Below are positions 41,792-49,186 of a stretch of DNA of 51,706 nt, one piece after another. The notes beneath the pieces are model-generated. The model did no database searches. It was given only the letters and a program-made list of their open reading frames with translations, and had not been told where the DNA came from. Numbering within the stretch: position 1 is the first letter of the stretch; each line of letters opens with the position of its first letter. The translations under genes were made by a program, and so were the position numbers. Source of the DNA: JBBKWQ01 sp037969115 (GTDB lineage: Bacteria; Actinomycetota; Acidimicrobiia; Acidimicrobiales; Ilumatobacteraceae); contig JBBKWQ010000027.1 in the NCBI GenBank assembly GCA_037969115.1, positions 1 to 51,706 on the forward strand. The letters are read 5' to 3'.

Positions 41792-44042
41792 CGGCGTCCA
41801 CCGACGGTGAGGTCGCGGCCTGCGAGGGCTTGGAGTTCTTCGACCGTGAGGCCTTCTTCGTCGACCCTGCGCTGGAGGGATGAGCGTCGCTCGGCGTGAT
41901 CTCTGTGCGGCGGAGCACGACCATCGATCGACTGGTCACTGCCATGGCGTCACCGGCGCCCGCCCGGGAGGAGTGGCTTTCTGCCGTTCCCGATGCCGGA
42001 TCGGCGCTGTCGAGGTCGATCACCCAGCACTGTCCCCACTCGGACGAGGGAAGCTCCCACGACAGATCGTCGGCGCCGGCGTTGAACAGGATCAGGAACG
42101 TGTCGTCGACGATGCGTCCGCCATACGGGTCGGTGGCCTGGAGCGAGTCGCCGTTCACGAACACTCCGACAGCCCGCGCGTATCCGGTCTCCCAGTCGTC
42201 GTCGCTCATCTCGAGGCCGTCGGGTTTGAACCAGGCCATGTCGTCGATGCCGCGAATGACGCGGCCCTGGAACCACCGCCGCCGGCGGAAGACAGGGTGC
42301 GCGGCACGGAACGCAACGAGCCGCTGCACCCAGTCGCGAAACTCGTCGTCGACGTCTTCCCAATCGAGCCAGGACACCTCGTTGTCCTGACAGTACGCGT
42401 TGTTGTTGCCGCCCTGCGTCCGGCCGATCTCATCGCCGCCGGACAACATCGGTACGCCCTGGCTCAGCAGCATCGTCGCCACGAAGTTTCGGCGTTGGCG
42501 GCGGCGCAACTCATCGATCTCTGGGTCGTCGGTCGGTCCCTCTTCGCCGTGGTTCCACGATCGGTTGTGAGACTCGCCGTCGCGACTGTCCTCGCCGTTC
42601 GCTTCGTTGTGCTTGTCGTTGTACGACACGAGGTCGGACAGTGTGAATCCGTCGTGACAGGTCACGAAGTTGATGGAGGCCATCGGCTTGCGGGTGTCTG
42701 CTTCGTAGAGGTCGGAGCTGCCGGTGAACCGGTAGCCGAACTCGGCGAGGGTCGAGGGTTCGCCGCGCCAGAAGTCGCGGATGACGTCGCGGTACTGACC
42801 GTTCCACTCGGACCAGTGCGGCGGGAACTTGCCGACCTGATAGCCGCCCTCGCCGACGTCCCACGGCTCGGCAATGAGCTTCACCTGCGAGATCACGGGG
42901 TCTTGCTGGACGATGTCGAAGAACGCCGAGAGTCGGTCGACCTCGTACAACTCGCGGGCCAGCGCCGAGGCGAGGTCGAAACGGAAGCCGTCGACGTGCA
43001 TGTCGAGGTGCCAGTAACGCAGGCTGTCCATGATGAGTTGGAGCACGTGTGGATGGCGCATGTTCATGCTGTTGCCGGTGCCGGTGAAGTCGAGATAGTG
43101 GCGCGGGCTGCCGTCGACCAGGCGGTAGTACGCCTGGTTGTCGATACCGCGCATCGAGAGCATCGGGCCGAGGTGGTTGCCCTCGGCGGTGTGGTTGTAG
43201 ACGACGTCGAGGATCACTTCGATGCCGGCGCTGTGCAGCGCCTTCACCATGGCCTTGAACTCCTGGACCTGGCCGAACACGTCGCGCGAGCTGTAGCCGT
43301 TGTGTGGGGTGAGGTAGGCGACCGAGTTGTAGCCCCAGTAGTTGCGCAGCCCCTTCTGCATGAGGAAGTGGTCGTGCACGAACTGGTGCACCGGCATGAT
43401 CTCGAGGGCGGTGATTCCGAGCGACACGAGATGTTCGAGGATGGCCGGATGAGCGATACCGGCGTAGGTGCCGCGCAGCTCCTCGGGCACGCCCGGGTGC
43501 TGGATCGTCATCCCACGGACGTGCGCCTCGTAGATGACGGTCTCGTGCATCGGTGTGGCCGGTGGTCGGTCGTTGCCCCACTCGAAGAAGGGGTCGCTGA
43601 CCACGGCCAGCGGAACGTGCAGGGCGCTGTCGTCGAGATTCGGCTTGTCGGGGTCGGCGAAGTCGTAGCCGAAGCAGGCTTCGCTCCAGTCGACCTCGCC
43701 CTCGATGGTCTTGGCGTACGGGTCGAGGAGCAGCTTCGACGAGTTGCACCACTGGCCGCGGTCGGGCTCCCAGGGCCCGTGCACGCGCCAGCCGTAGTGC
43801 TGTCCGGGTCGCGTGTCGGGCAGGTAGGTGTGCCAGATGTGTCCGTCGACCTCGGTGCATTCGATGCGCACTTCGTCTCGTCGCCCGTCGGGCGTCGAGT
43901 CGCCGAGCAGGCAGAGTTCGACACCGTCGGCAACGCTGGAGAAGATCGAGAAGTTGGTGCCCGAGCCGTCGAAGCTCGCACCCAACGGGTAGGGCGTCCC
44001 GACCCACTGTCGCGGCACGGTCACCGGTTGGTCTTCAGGCAT
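41781..44042 (-). CDS. treX: Glycogen debranching enzyme
   Basis: A 753-residue isoamylase-type GH13 enzyme (GlgX/TreX) that removes alpha-1,6 branches from glycogen to supply linear maltodextrin. After a CBM48 domain (residues about 10-130) are VIYEAHVRGMTIQHPGVPEELRGTYAGIAHP, EVILDVVYNHTAEGNHLGP, MHVDGFRFDLASALARELYE (nucleophile), VKLIAEPWDVGEGGYQVG (acid/base) and INFVTCHDGFTLSDLVSYN. The C-terminus ends with a Ser/Lys/Ala-rich tail of about 35 residues beyond the catalytic fold. CAGACT lies 6 nt before the ATG. It is the first gene of the treX-treZ operon. Confidence 0.93.
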   Translation of the reverse strand: MPEDQPVTVPRQWVGTPYPLGASFDGSGTNFSIFSSVADGVELCLLGDSTPDGRRDEVRIECTEVDGHIWHTYLPDTRPGQHYGWRVHGPWEPDRGQWCNSSKLLLDPYAKTIEGEVDWSEACFGYDFADPDKPNLDDSALHVPLAVVSDPFFEWGNDRPPATPMHETVIYEAHVRGMTIQHPGVPEELRGTYAGIAHPAILEHLVSLGITALEIMPVHQFVHDHFLMQKGLRNYWGYNSVAYLTPHNGYSSRDVFGQVQEFKAMVKALHSAGIEVILDVVYNHTAEGNHLGPMLSMRGIDNQAYYRLVDGSPRHYLDFTGTGNSMNMRHPHVLQLIMDSLRYWHLDMHVDGFRFDLASALARELYEVDRLSAFFDIVQQDPVISQVKLIAEPWDVGEGGYQVGKFPPHWSEWNGQYRDVIRDFWRGEPSTLAEFGYRFTGSSDLYEADTRKPMASINFVTCHDGFTLSDLVSYNDKHNEANGEDSRDGESHNRSWNHGEEGPTDDPEIDELRRRQRRNFVATMLLSQGVPMLSGGDEIGRTQGGNNNAYCQDNEVSWLDWEDVDDEFRDWVQRLVAFRAAHPVFRRRRWFQGRVIRGIDDMAWFKPDGLEMSDDDWETGYARAVGVFVNGDSLQATDPYGGRIVDDTFLILFNAGADDLSWELPSSEWGQCWVIDLDSADPASGTAESHSSRAGAGDAMAVTSRSMVVLRRTEITPSDAHPSSAGSTKKASRSKNSKPSQAATSPSVDAGVD

Positions 44043-44048
44043 CGGGAC

Positions 44049-44054
44049 AGTCTG
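44049..44054 (-). promoter_or_regulatory. Leaderless -10 box, treX-treZ operon
   Basis: CAGACT on the minus strand, 6 nt before the ATG at 44042. Confidence 0.35.
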
Positions 44055-44104
44055 CCGCGAAGCCAGGGACTATGCGCCCGAACGCGTGTCACATCCGATG
44101 GTGG

Positions 44105-44518
44105 CTAGCGGCGATTGCGGAGGCGGTCGAGTTGGCGACGGTCGCGTTTGGTGGGGCGCCCGGTGCCGCGGTCGCGTTGGAAGACCGGCACGACGTCGTC
44201 GCGTTCTGGAGGCGGAGGACTGTGGTCGACGAAGCAATCGACGGCGAGTGCTGCACCGACTCTTTTGATGATGACGGTGACGACCTCGACGATGCGCTCC
44301 CGGTCACCGAGCCGGGCTTCGACCCGATCGCCGATCCTCACGGCGCTCGACGACTTGACCGTCTTGCCGTTGACTTTCACGTGTCCACCTCGGCACGCAG
44401 ATGCGGCGTCACTCCGGGTCTTGGTGAGCCGAACCGACCACAGCCATTGGTCGACGCGGGCGGAGTCGAGCGGTGTCGGCGCGGCCTTGGCGTTGGGTGG
44501 TCGGTCGAACGTTCCCAC
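44105..44518 (-). CDS. S4-domain RNA-binding protein (Hsp15/HslR-like)
   Basis: A 137-residue protein with an S4 domain at residues about 20-80: ARVDQWLWSVRLTKTRSDAASACRGGHVKVNGKTVKSSSAVRIGDRVEARLG. This fold binds structured rRNA. In HslR it rescues stalled 50S subunits that carry nascent chains. The C-terminal tail is highly basic (RDRGTGRPTKRDRRQLDRLRNRR). A TAGGTT hexamer lies 7 nt before the GTG start. It is 62 bases upstream of treX on the same strand, but treX has its own promoter candidate. Confidence 0.85.
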   Translation of the reverse strand: MGTFDRPPNAKAAPTPLDSARVDQWLWSVRLTKTRSDAASACRGGHVKVNGKTVKSSSAVRIGDRVEARLGDRERIVEVVTVIIKRVGAALAVDCFVDHSPPPPERDDVVPVFQRDRGTGRPTKRDRRQLDRLRNRR

Positions 44519-44525
44519 GCGTCCG

Positions 44526-44531
44526 AACCTA
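44526..44531 (-). promoter_or_regulatory. Leaderless -10 box, S4-domain gene
   Basis: TAGGTT on the minus strand, 7 nt before the GTG at 44518. Confidence 0.5.
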
Positions 44532-44648
44532 CCCGGCCGGGTCGTGGCCGACGCGGCGGTCGGCGACGGGCGTATCCCGACATCGGTGCGCTCGACCTCC
44601 AGGTCGAGCGGTTCTCAGCTTCGATCCGATCGAAAGGATGATCCGCCG

Positions 44649-45218
44649 ATGACCGACGTGCTCCTCTTCCACCATGCGCTCGGGCTGACGGCGGGCGTCC
44701 GCGCGTTCGCCGACGAGTTGCGCGCGGCCGGTCATTCCGTGGTCACTCCCGACCTGTACGACGGTGTCACATTCGGGTCCATCGCCGACGGTGTCGCGCA
44801 CGCTGAACAGGTCGGCTTCGAGGCCATCGCAGACCGCGGTGTCACGTTCGCCGACGGCCTCGGCGACCGCCTCGTGGTTGCCGGCTTCTCGCTGGGCGTG
44901 CTCCCAGCGCAGAAGATCGCGCAGACGCGGTCCGAAGTGATAGGCGCAATCTTGTACCACTCGGCCGTTCCGGCTGCGATGTTCGGGAGTGAGTGGCCCG
45001 CAGGCGTCGCCCTCCAGATGCACTTCACCGAACACGACGAGTGGGCCGTAGAGGACATCGATGCGGCAACGTCGCTCGCCGTGGAGGCCGGCGGAGACCT
45101 GTTCATGTACCCGGGTTCGGGTCACCTCGTGGCCGATTCGAGCTTCACCGACTACGTACCATCACAGGCCGACCTGATCATCGAGCGGACCGTCGCGTTT
45201 CTCGATGCTCTCGGCTGA
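44649..45218 (+). CDS. Dienelactone hydrolase family protein
   Basis: A 189-residue alpha/beta-hydrolase. DVLLFHHALGLTAGVRAFADELRAAGHSVVTPDLYDG matches the start of the family. The nucleophile elbow VVAGFSLGVLPAQ has Ser where classical dienelactone hydrolases have Cys. The catalytic Asp would be in MHFTEHDEWAVED and the His in YPGSGHLVADSS. It is therefore probably a small esterase rather than a true dienelactone hydrolase. The ATG has AAAGGA about 11 bases upstream, one of the fewer genes here with a visible ribosome-binding site. A stem-loop 39 bases after the stop may terminate it. Confidence 0.82.
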   Translation: MTDVLLFHHALGLTAGVRAFADELRAAGHSVVTPDLYDGVTFGSIADGVAHAEQVGFEAIADRGVTFADGLGDRLVVAGFSLGVLPAQKIAQTRSEVIGAILYHSAVPAAMFGSEWPAGVALQMHFTEHDEWAVEDIDAATSLAVEAGGDLFMYPGSGHLVADSSFTDYVPSQADLIIERTVAFLDALG

Positions 45219-45256
45219 CCTTCCCGAGACCGACCAGCAGCAACGCTTTGCCATGA

Positions 45257-45279
45257 CCTGACCGGTCGAGCGGGTCAGG
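45257..45279 (+). terminator. Stem-loop after the dienelactone-hydrolase-like gene
   Basis: CCTGACC (45257-45263) and GGTCAGG (45273-45279) form a perfect 7-bp stem with a 9-nt loop. There is no clear T-run after it. An operator for the next gene is an alternative. Confidence 0.45.
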
Positions 45280-45307
45280 GCCGGCCAATTCGTGCCATGC
45301 TCGCGCC

Positions 45308-46180
45308 GTGACTGTGAAGCAGATGGAACGAATCGGCGTGGTGGGCTGCGGCTTGATGGGGTCGGGAATCGCAGAGGTCTGCGCCCGCGCCGGGCTCGAC
45401 GTGATGGTGCGCGAGATCGACGAGGGCACCGCCGAGGCCGGCCGAACGACGGTGGTGAAGTCGCTCGACCGCGGGCTCAGCTCGGGGAAGATGACCGAGC
45501 AGGAACGGGACGAGGCCGTCGCGCATCTCTCGTTCACCACCGATCTGGCCGACTTCGCTGACCGCGATCTGGTCATCGAGGCAGTGGTCGAGGACCAGGA
45601 CATGAAGATCGAGATCTTCCGTCAACTCGACCGCCACGTGGAGTCACCCGACGCGATCCTGGCCAGCAACACCAGCTCGATTCCGATCATGAAGCTCGGT
45701 ATCGCAACGGGGCGTCCCGACCACGTGATCGGGATCCACTTCTTCAATCCCGTTCCGGTGCTGAAGCTGGTTGAGCTCGTTCCCAGCCTGATGACCGCCC
45801 CGGAGACCCAGGAGCGAGCCGACTCATTCGCCTCGAACGTGCTCGACAAGCGGGTCATTCTGAGCAAGGATCGGGCCGGCTTCGTGGTGAACGCGCTGCT
45901 CATCCCGTATCTGCTGTCGGCGATTCGCATGCTCGAGTCCGGCTTCGCTTCGCCGGAAGACATCGACAGCGGCATGATCGAAGGGTGCGGACACCCGATG
46001 GGTCCGCTCGCACTGACCGACCTCATCGGGCTCGACACCACCATCGCCGTCGCCGAGAGCCTCTACGCCGAGTTCAAAGAGCCGCTGTACGCCCCGCCAC
46101 CGTTGTTGTCGCGCATGGTCGAGGCCGGGCTGCTCGGCCGCAAAGCGCAGCGCGGGTTCTACGAGTACGCCCCTCGGTGA
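45308..46180 (+). CDS. 3-hydroxybutyryl-CoA dehydrogenase
   Basis: A 290-residue NAD(P)-dependent dehydrogenase oxidising 3-hydroxyacyl-CoA to 3-ketoacyl-CoA. The Rossmann motif RIGVVGCGLMGSGIAEVCARAG is near the N-terminus. LVIEAVVEDQDMKIEIF, ILASNTSSIPI, VIGIHFFNPVPVLKLVELV (catalytic His) and DRAGFVVNALLIPYL are the family motifs, and the C-terminal domain GCGHPMGPLALTDLIGLD is complete. It lacks a fused crotonase domain, as expected of the short Hbd type. CATGCT lies 6 nt before the GTG; an ATG at 45323 is a possible alternative. It is a single gene upstream of pafB. Confidence 0.9.
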   Translation: MTVKQMERIGVVGCGLMGSGIAEVCARAGLDVMVREIDEGTAEAGRTTVVKSLDRGLSSGKMTEQERDEAVAHLSFTTDLADFADRDLVIEAVVEDQDMKIEIFRQLDRHVESPDAILASNTSSIPIMKLGIATGRPDHVIGIHFFNPVPVLKLVELVPSLMTAPETQERADSFASNVLDKRVILSKDRAGFVVNALLIPYLLSAIRMLESGFASPEDIDSGMIEGCGHPMGPLALTDLIGLDTTIAVAESLYAEFKEPLYAPPPLLSRMVEAGLLGRKAQRGFYEYAPR

Positions 46181-46206
46181 ACGCGGTCGGCTTCGCCATC
46201 GCACCG

Positions 46207-46212
46207 TACCCT
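46207..46212 (+). promoter_or_regulatory. Leaderless -10 box, pafBC
   Basis: TACCCT, 7 nt before the pafB ATG at 46220. Confidence 0.5.
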
Positions 46213-46219
46213 TGAACAG

Positions 46220-47152
46220 ATGGCCGATCGGGTCGAACGTCTCACCAACTTGTTGGCGCTGCTCCTCGAGACGCCGCGCCCGCTGAGCCTCGTCGAGATC
46301 GCCGGTGAGCTCGGCGCTCAGTACCCGGACAAGGAGAGCGCACGTCGCGGGGCGTTCGAGCGTGACAAGTCGGCGCTTCGCGCGATCGGTGTGCCGATCG
46401 ATCAGGAGTACGTCGAAGGGGGGCCGTATGCCGGCCAGACCCGTTACTGGATCGATCGCAGCCGCTACGAGCTGGCCGACCTCCAGCTGGAACCGGATGA
46501 GATGAGAGCCCTCCAGGTTGCCGTTGCGGCGACGCGGACCGGGTCCAGCTCGGGCCAGGACGCCCTCTGGAAGCTCGGTTCGGGCGCGGTCGACGATCAT
46601 GCCGCCGTCGTGGCGACGCTGCCGGCGATTCCTGCGCTGCCGGTGCTTCGAGAAGCGGTCGCCGGCCGCACCGTCGTCCGCCTGCACTATCGAGGAGCCG
46701 AACGCGACCTCGAACCGTGGGGTCTCCTGCTCAGGCAGGGCTTCTGGTACGTGATCGGCCGCGATCGGCTGCGCGCCGAGCAGCGGACTTTTCGGGTCGA
46801 TCGCATTGAGGGCGATGTCGCCCTGGTCTCGGGCGAGACGTTCGAGCGACCGCCGAACTTCGACCCGCGCGCAGCCTTTCCGAGCGACCCGAAGCTCATC
46901 GGCGCTGACGCTGATGTCGATGCGGTGGTTCGCATCGACGCCACCCGTGCACCGGCTACCGAACGTGAGCTCGGGGCCGATCGGGTCGTCGCACGTGGAC
47001 ATGACGGATCGATCGACGTTCGGGTGCCGTGCGGCAACCGGGCGGCTTTTCGGTCGTGGGTGCTCGGATTCATGGAACATGCCGAGGTGATCGAGCCGGC
47101 CAACGTGCGCCTCGACCTGATCGAGTGGCTCGAACGGGTGGCTGGAGCATGA
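46220..47152 (+). CDS. pafB: WYL-domain transcriptional regulator PafB
   Basis: A 310-residue protein with an N-terminal winged helix (RLTNLLALLLETPRPLSLVEIAGELGAQYP, residues about 4-33) and a central WYL domain (about 145-225, with VVRLHYRGAERDLEPWGLLLRQGFWYVIGRDRLRAEQRTFRVDRIEG). A C-terminal WCX extension follows. In mycobacteria PafB and PafC form the heterodimeric activator of the RecA-independent DNA-damage response. The stop overlaps the pafC start (ATGA). No Pup-proteasome genes lie in the window, unlike in mycobacteria. Confidence 0.88.
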   Translation: MADRVERLTNLLALLLETPRPLSLVEIAGELGAQYPDKESARRGAFERDKSALRAIGVPIDQEYVEGGPYAGQTRYWIDRSRYELADLQLEPDEMRALQVAVAATRTGSSSGQDALWKLGSGAVDDHAAVVATLPAIPALPVLREAVAGRTVVRLHYRGAERDLEPWGLLLRQGFWYVIGRDRLRAEQRTFRVDRIEGDVALVSGETFERPPNFDPRAAFPSDPKLIGADADVDAVVRIDATRAPATERELGADRVVARGHDGSIDVRVPCGNRAAFRSWVLGFMEHAEVIEPANVRLDLIEWLERVAGA

Positions 47153-48105
47153 GGCGCCGCGGACCCCGCCCTGCCGAAGACCGTCTTCGGCGGCTGCTCG
47201 TCATGTTGCCGTGGTTGATGGAGCGCGGCGAAGTTCCGGCCGCCGAGGTCGCCGACCGGTTCAAGCTCACACAGGACGAACTCAAGGCCGATCTCGAGTT
47301 GGTGGCGATGTGTGGCCTTCCGCCATTCGTCGACGAACTCATCGACGTCTTCATCGACGAGGGGACGGTGTTCGTCGGCGTGCCCCGATTGTTCACCCGG
47401 CCGTTACGCCTGAACTCCGTCGAGGCGTTCGAGCTGCTCACGGCCGGCCGCGCAGCGATGGAACTGCCCGGCGCCGACGCAGATGGGCCACTCGCACGCG
47501 GTTTGGCCAAGCTGGCTACAGCGCTGGGCGAGGCTGCCGACGGTGAAGCCTCGGTGCTCGTCGACCTCGATCGCCCACCGCTGACCGATGCCGTCGTCGG
47601 GGCGGCGGAGCGCAACGAGCGAATCAGCGTCGAGTACTGGAGCGCGTCGAGTGACGAGCTCTCCGAGCGCACGATCACGCCACATCAGGTCTACGCGGAC
47701 CGTGGCAACTGGTACGTGACGGCCTCCGACGAACGCAGCGGCGATGTGCGGACGTTCCGCATCGATCGCATCGAGTCGATCGTGGCGTCGGGTGTGTTCG
47801 ACGACGAGCGTCCGGCCGATCTGCCACGGCCCGGGGAATGGTTCGCCGACGGTTCCGTGCCGCGGGCCACCATGAGATTCTCACCGTCGGCGCGGTGGGT
47901 GCTCGAGCGGTATCCGGTCGACGACATCGGTGAACCCGACGACCAAGGCAGGGTGATAGCGGTCGTGCCGGTTGCCACGCAACGCTGGTTGGAGCGGGTG
48001 CTCGTGCGACTCGGCCAAGATGTCGAAGTGCTCGAACCCGCCTCGGTTGCCGCGCTCGGGCCGAGTGCGGCGGGGCGCGTCTTGGAGCGCTACCGGCGGT
48101 CGTAG
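47149..48105 (+). CDS. pafC: WYL-domain transcriptional regulator PafC
   Basis: A 318-residue partner of PafB. The N-terminal HTH (DRLRRLLVMLPWLMERGEVPAAEVADRFKLTQDELKADLELVAMCGLPPF) is the DeoR-like form found in PafC. The WYL domain is at about 155-210 (NERISVEYWSASSDELSERTITPHQVYADRGNWYVTASDERSGDVRTFRIDRIES). A C-terminal WCX domain follows (VAVVPVATQRWLERVLVRLG-like segment). The ATG overlaps the pafB stop. The 3' end overlaps the facing exonuclease gene by 16 bases. Confidence 0.88.
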   Translation: MRRRGPRPAEDRLRRLLVMLPWLMERGEVPAAEVADRFKLTQDELKADLELVAMCGLPPFVDELIDVFIDEGTVFVGVPRLFTRPLRLNSVEAFELLTAGRAAMELPGADADGPLARGLAKLATALGEAADGEASVLVDLDRPPLTDAVVGAAERNERISVEYWSASSDELSERTITPHQVYADRGNWYVTASDERSGDVRTFRIDRIESIVASGVFDDERPADLPRPGEWFADGSVPRATMRFSPSARWVLERYPVDDIGEPDDQGRVIAVVPVATQRWLERVLVRLGQDVEVLEPASVAALGPSAAGRVLERYRRS

Positions 48106-48668
48106 AGCGGTTCGAGCTGGTCGGTGTGTTCGATGCCGTGGGCGGCGAGGAGCTGGGGGAGTACTTCGGAAGTCGCCATGGCGTCGGCGAGCGCATCGTG
48201 GGGCCGGCCGTTGACCACGCCGTATCGCTCGCAGAGGTCGGCGAGGCGGTGGGATTGTTCGCGTTCCGGGTCGAGCCGTCTCGACAACATCAATGTGCAG
48301 ATCCGCGGCTGGAGGTCGATCGTGACGCCCGATCGACGAGCGGCGCGCTCGATGAAACCGGCGTCGAACTGAGCGTTGTGTGCCGTGAAGACCGAACCCT
48401 CGAGCCGCGTCGCCAGGTCACGAAGGGCGACGTCGATCTTCGGTGCATCCTTGAAATCGGACCGACGCAGTCCGTGCACCCGACGTGGCCCCAGCCGCTG
48501 CAACGGCCATCGGAGGCGGATGAGGGTCGACCACTGATCGACGACGGTCTGGTCTTCGACGATGACGACACCGACCTGGAGAAGGCGGTGCCGTCGCGTC
48601 GAGAGCCCTGATGTCTCCACATCGACCACGGCGAAACGCGGCAGTCGGGAGGGTGTCGTGGCGCTCAC
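48090..48668 (-). CDS. DEDDh 3'-5' exonuclease (DnaQ/DNA polymerase III epsilon-like)
   Basis: A 192-residue exonuclease with all metal and catalytic residues: FAVVDVETSGLS (Exo I, D and E), VFTAHNAQFDAGFIE (Exo II, D), and RPHDALADAMATSEVL (Exo III, H and D). HGLRRSDFKDAP is the usual linking segment. It is a stand-alone exonuclease domain, without polymerase or helicase, so it may proofread or trim DNA or RNA ends. It is convergent with the DNA-damage regulators pafBC. The start ATG or GTG near 48668 leaves a short N-terminus (SATTPSRLPR) before the first strand. Confidence 0.88.
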   Translation of the reverse strand: MSATTPSRLPRFAVVDVETSGLSTRRHRLLQVGVVIVEDQTVVDQWSTLIRLRWPLQRLGPRRVHGLRRSDFKDAPKIDVALRDLATRLEGSVFTAHNAQFDAGFIERAARRSGVTIDLQPRICTLMLSRRLDPEREQSHRLADLCERYGVVNGRPHDALADAMATSEVLPQLLAAHGIEHTDQLEPLYDRR

Positions 48669-48737
48669 AGCCCATCACCCTACGCAGGGGCTGTTACAGG
48701 CGTCTGATCACGCCGGACTCGCGTGTGGGGCATCGGC

Positions 48738-49046
48738 CTACGCACGAGCGGCGCGGGCGGCCGCTCCGATGGGAGCCGAGACGGTGTAGCCGAGAAGATG
48801 CCGATCCTCCTCGTTCTCGCCCGACCAGAACCCGTACTCGTGGTTGGTCCGAGCAGTTTCGCGGCATGCTGCGTGCACCGGACACACCATGCACAATCGG
48901 GCTGCTTTTGCCTCGCGCCGCTCCCTCGCCTCGGGCCGCTCGGCCTTGCGGGCGAAGAAGAGCTCGGTTCGGCCCGAGCACACTGCGAACTCGCGCCAAT
49001 CCACCGAGCGGGGAACCTCGATCTGCAACTCCTCTGCCGTCGACAT
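48738..49046 (-). CDS. WhiB family transcriptional regulator
   Basis: A 102-residue actinobacterial [4Fe-4S] regulator that binds the primary sigma factor. The four cluster cysteines are at 23, 52, 55 and 61 (AVCSG, then LCMVCPVHAAC), a CX28CX2CX5C spacing. GFWSGENEEDR is the conserved G(V/I/F)WxG turn. Unlike many WhiB proteins it lacks a strongly basic RGR-type C-terminal tail and ends in an Ala/Arg helix. The ATG has AAGGAG upstream and is preceded by a short palindrome over the probable -10 box. It is a single gene. Confidence 0.9.
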   Translation of the reverse strand: MSTAEELQIEVPRSVDWREFAVCSGRTELFFARKAERPEARERREAKAARLCMVCPVHAACRETARTNHEYGFWSGENEEDRHLLGYTVSAPIGAAARAARA

Positions 49047-49064
49047 GTCGCTCCTTCCGGGAGT

Positions 49065-49078
49065 AGTTTAGCACTAAA
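49065..49078 (-). promoter_or_regulatory. Candidate whiB promoter with short palindrome
   Basis: On the minus strand TAAACT (49070-49065) is a probable -10 box. It overlaps a palindrome with TTTAG/CTAAA arms and a 2-nt centre (49067-49078). A stretch starting TTGTTC about 15 bases further upstream could be the -35. Confidence 0.4.
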
Positions 49079-49139
49079 GAGAGTGAACAAACCAGGGCGC
49101 GCGAGGATCGACGGTCGAGTGAGGGGCTGAACGCCCGGT

Positions 49140-49178
49140 GAGCGGTGACGTCGAGCGGTGACGTCGAGCAGTGACGTC
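49140..49178. repeat. Three tandem 13-bp direct repeats
   Basis: GAGCGGTGACGTC is repeated at 49140-49152 and 49153-49165, and again with one change (GAGCAGTGACGTC) at 49166-49178. They lie between the PhoH stop and the whiB promoter. Each contains GTGACGTC. It could be a binding-site array or a small minisatellite. Confidence 0.7.
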
Positions 49179-49186
49179 AGCGACTC

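Noticed and set aside
41880..44108. Plus-strand open frame (742 codons) opposite treX
   Set aside because: Val/Asp/His-rich with no domain; it is antisense to a complete GH13 enzyme.
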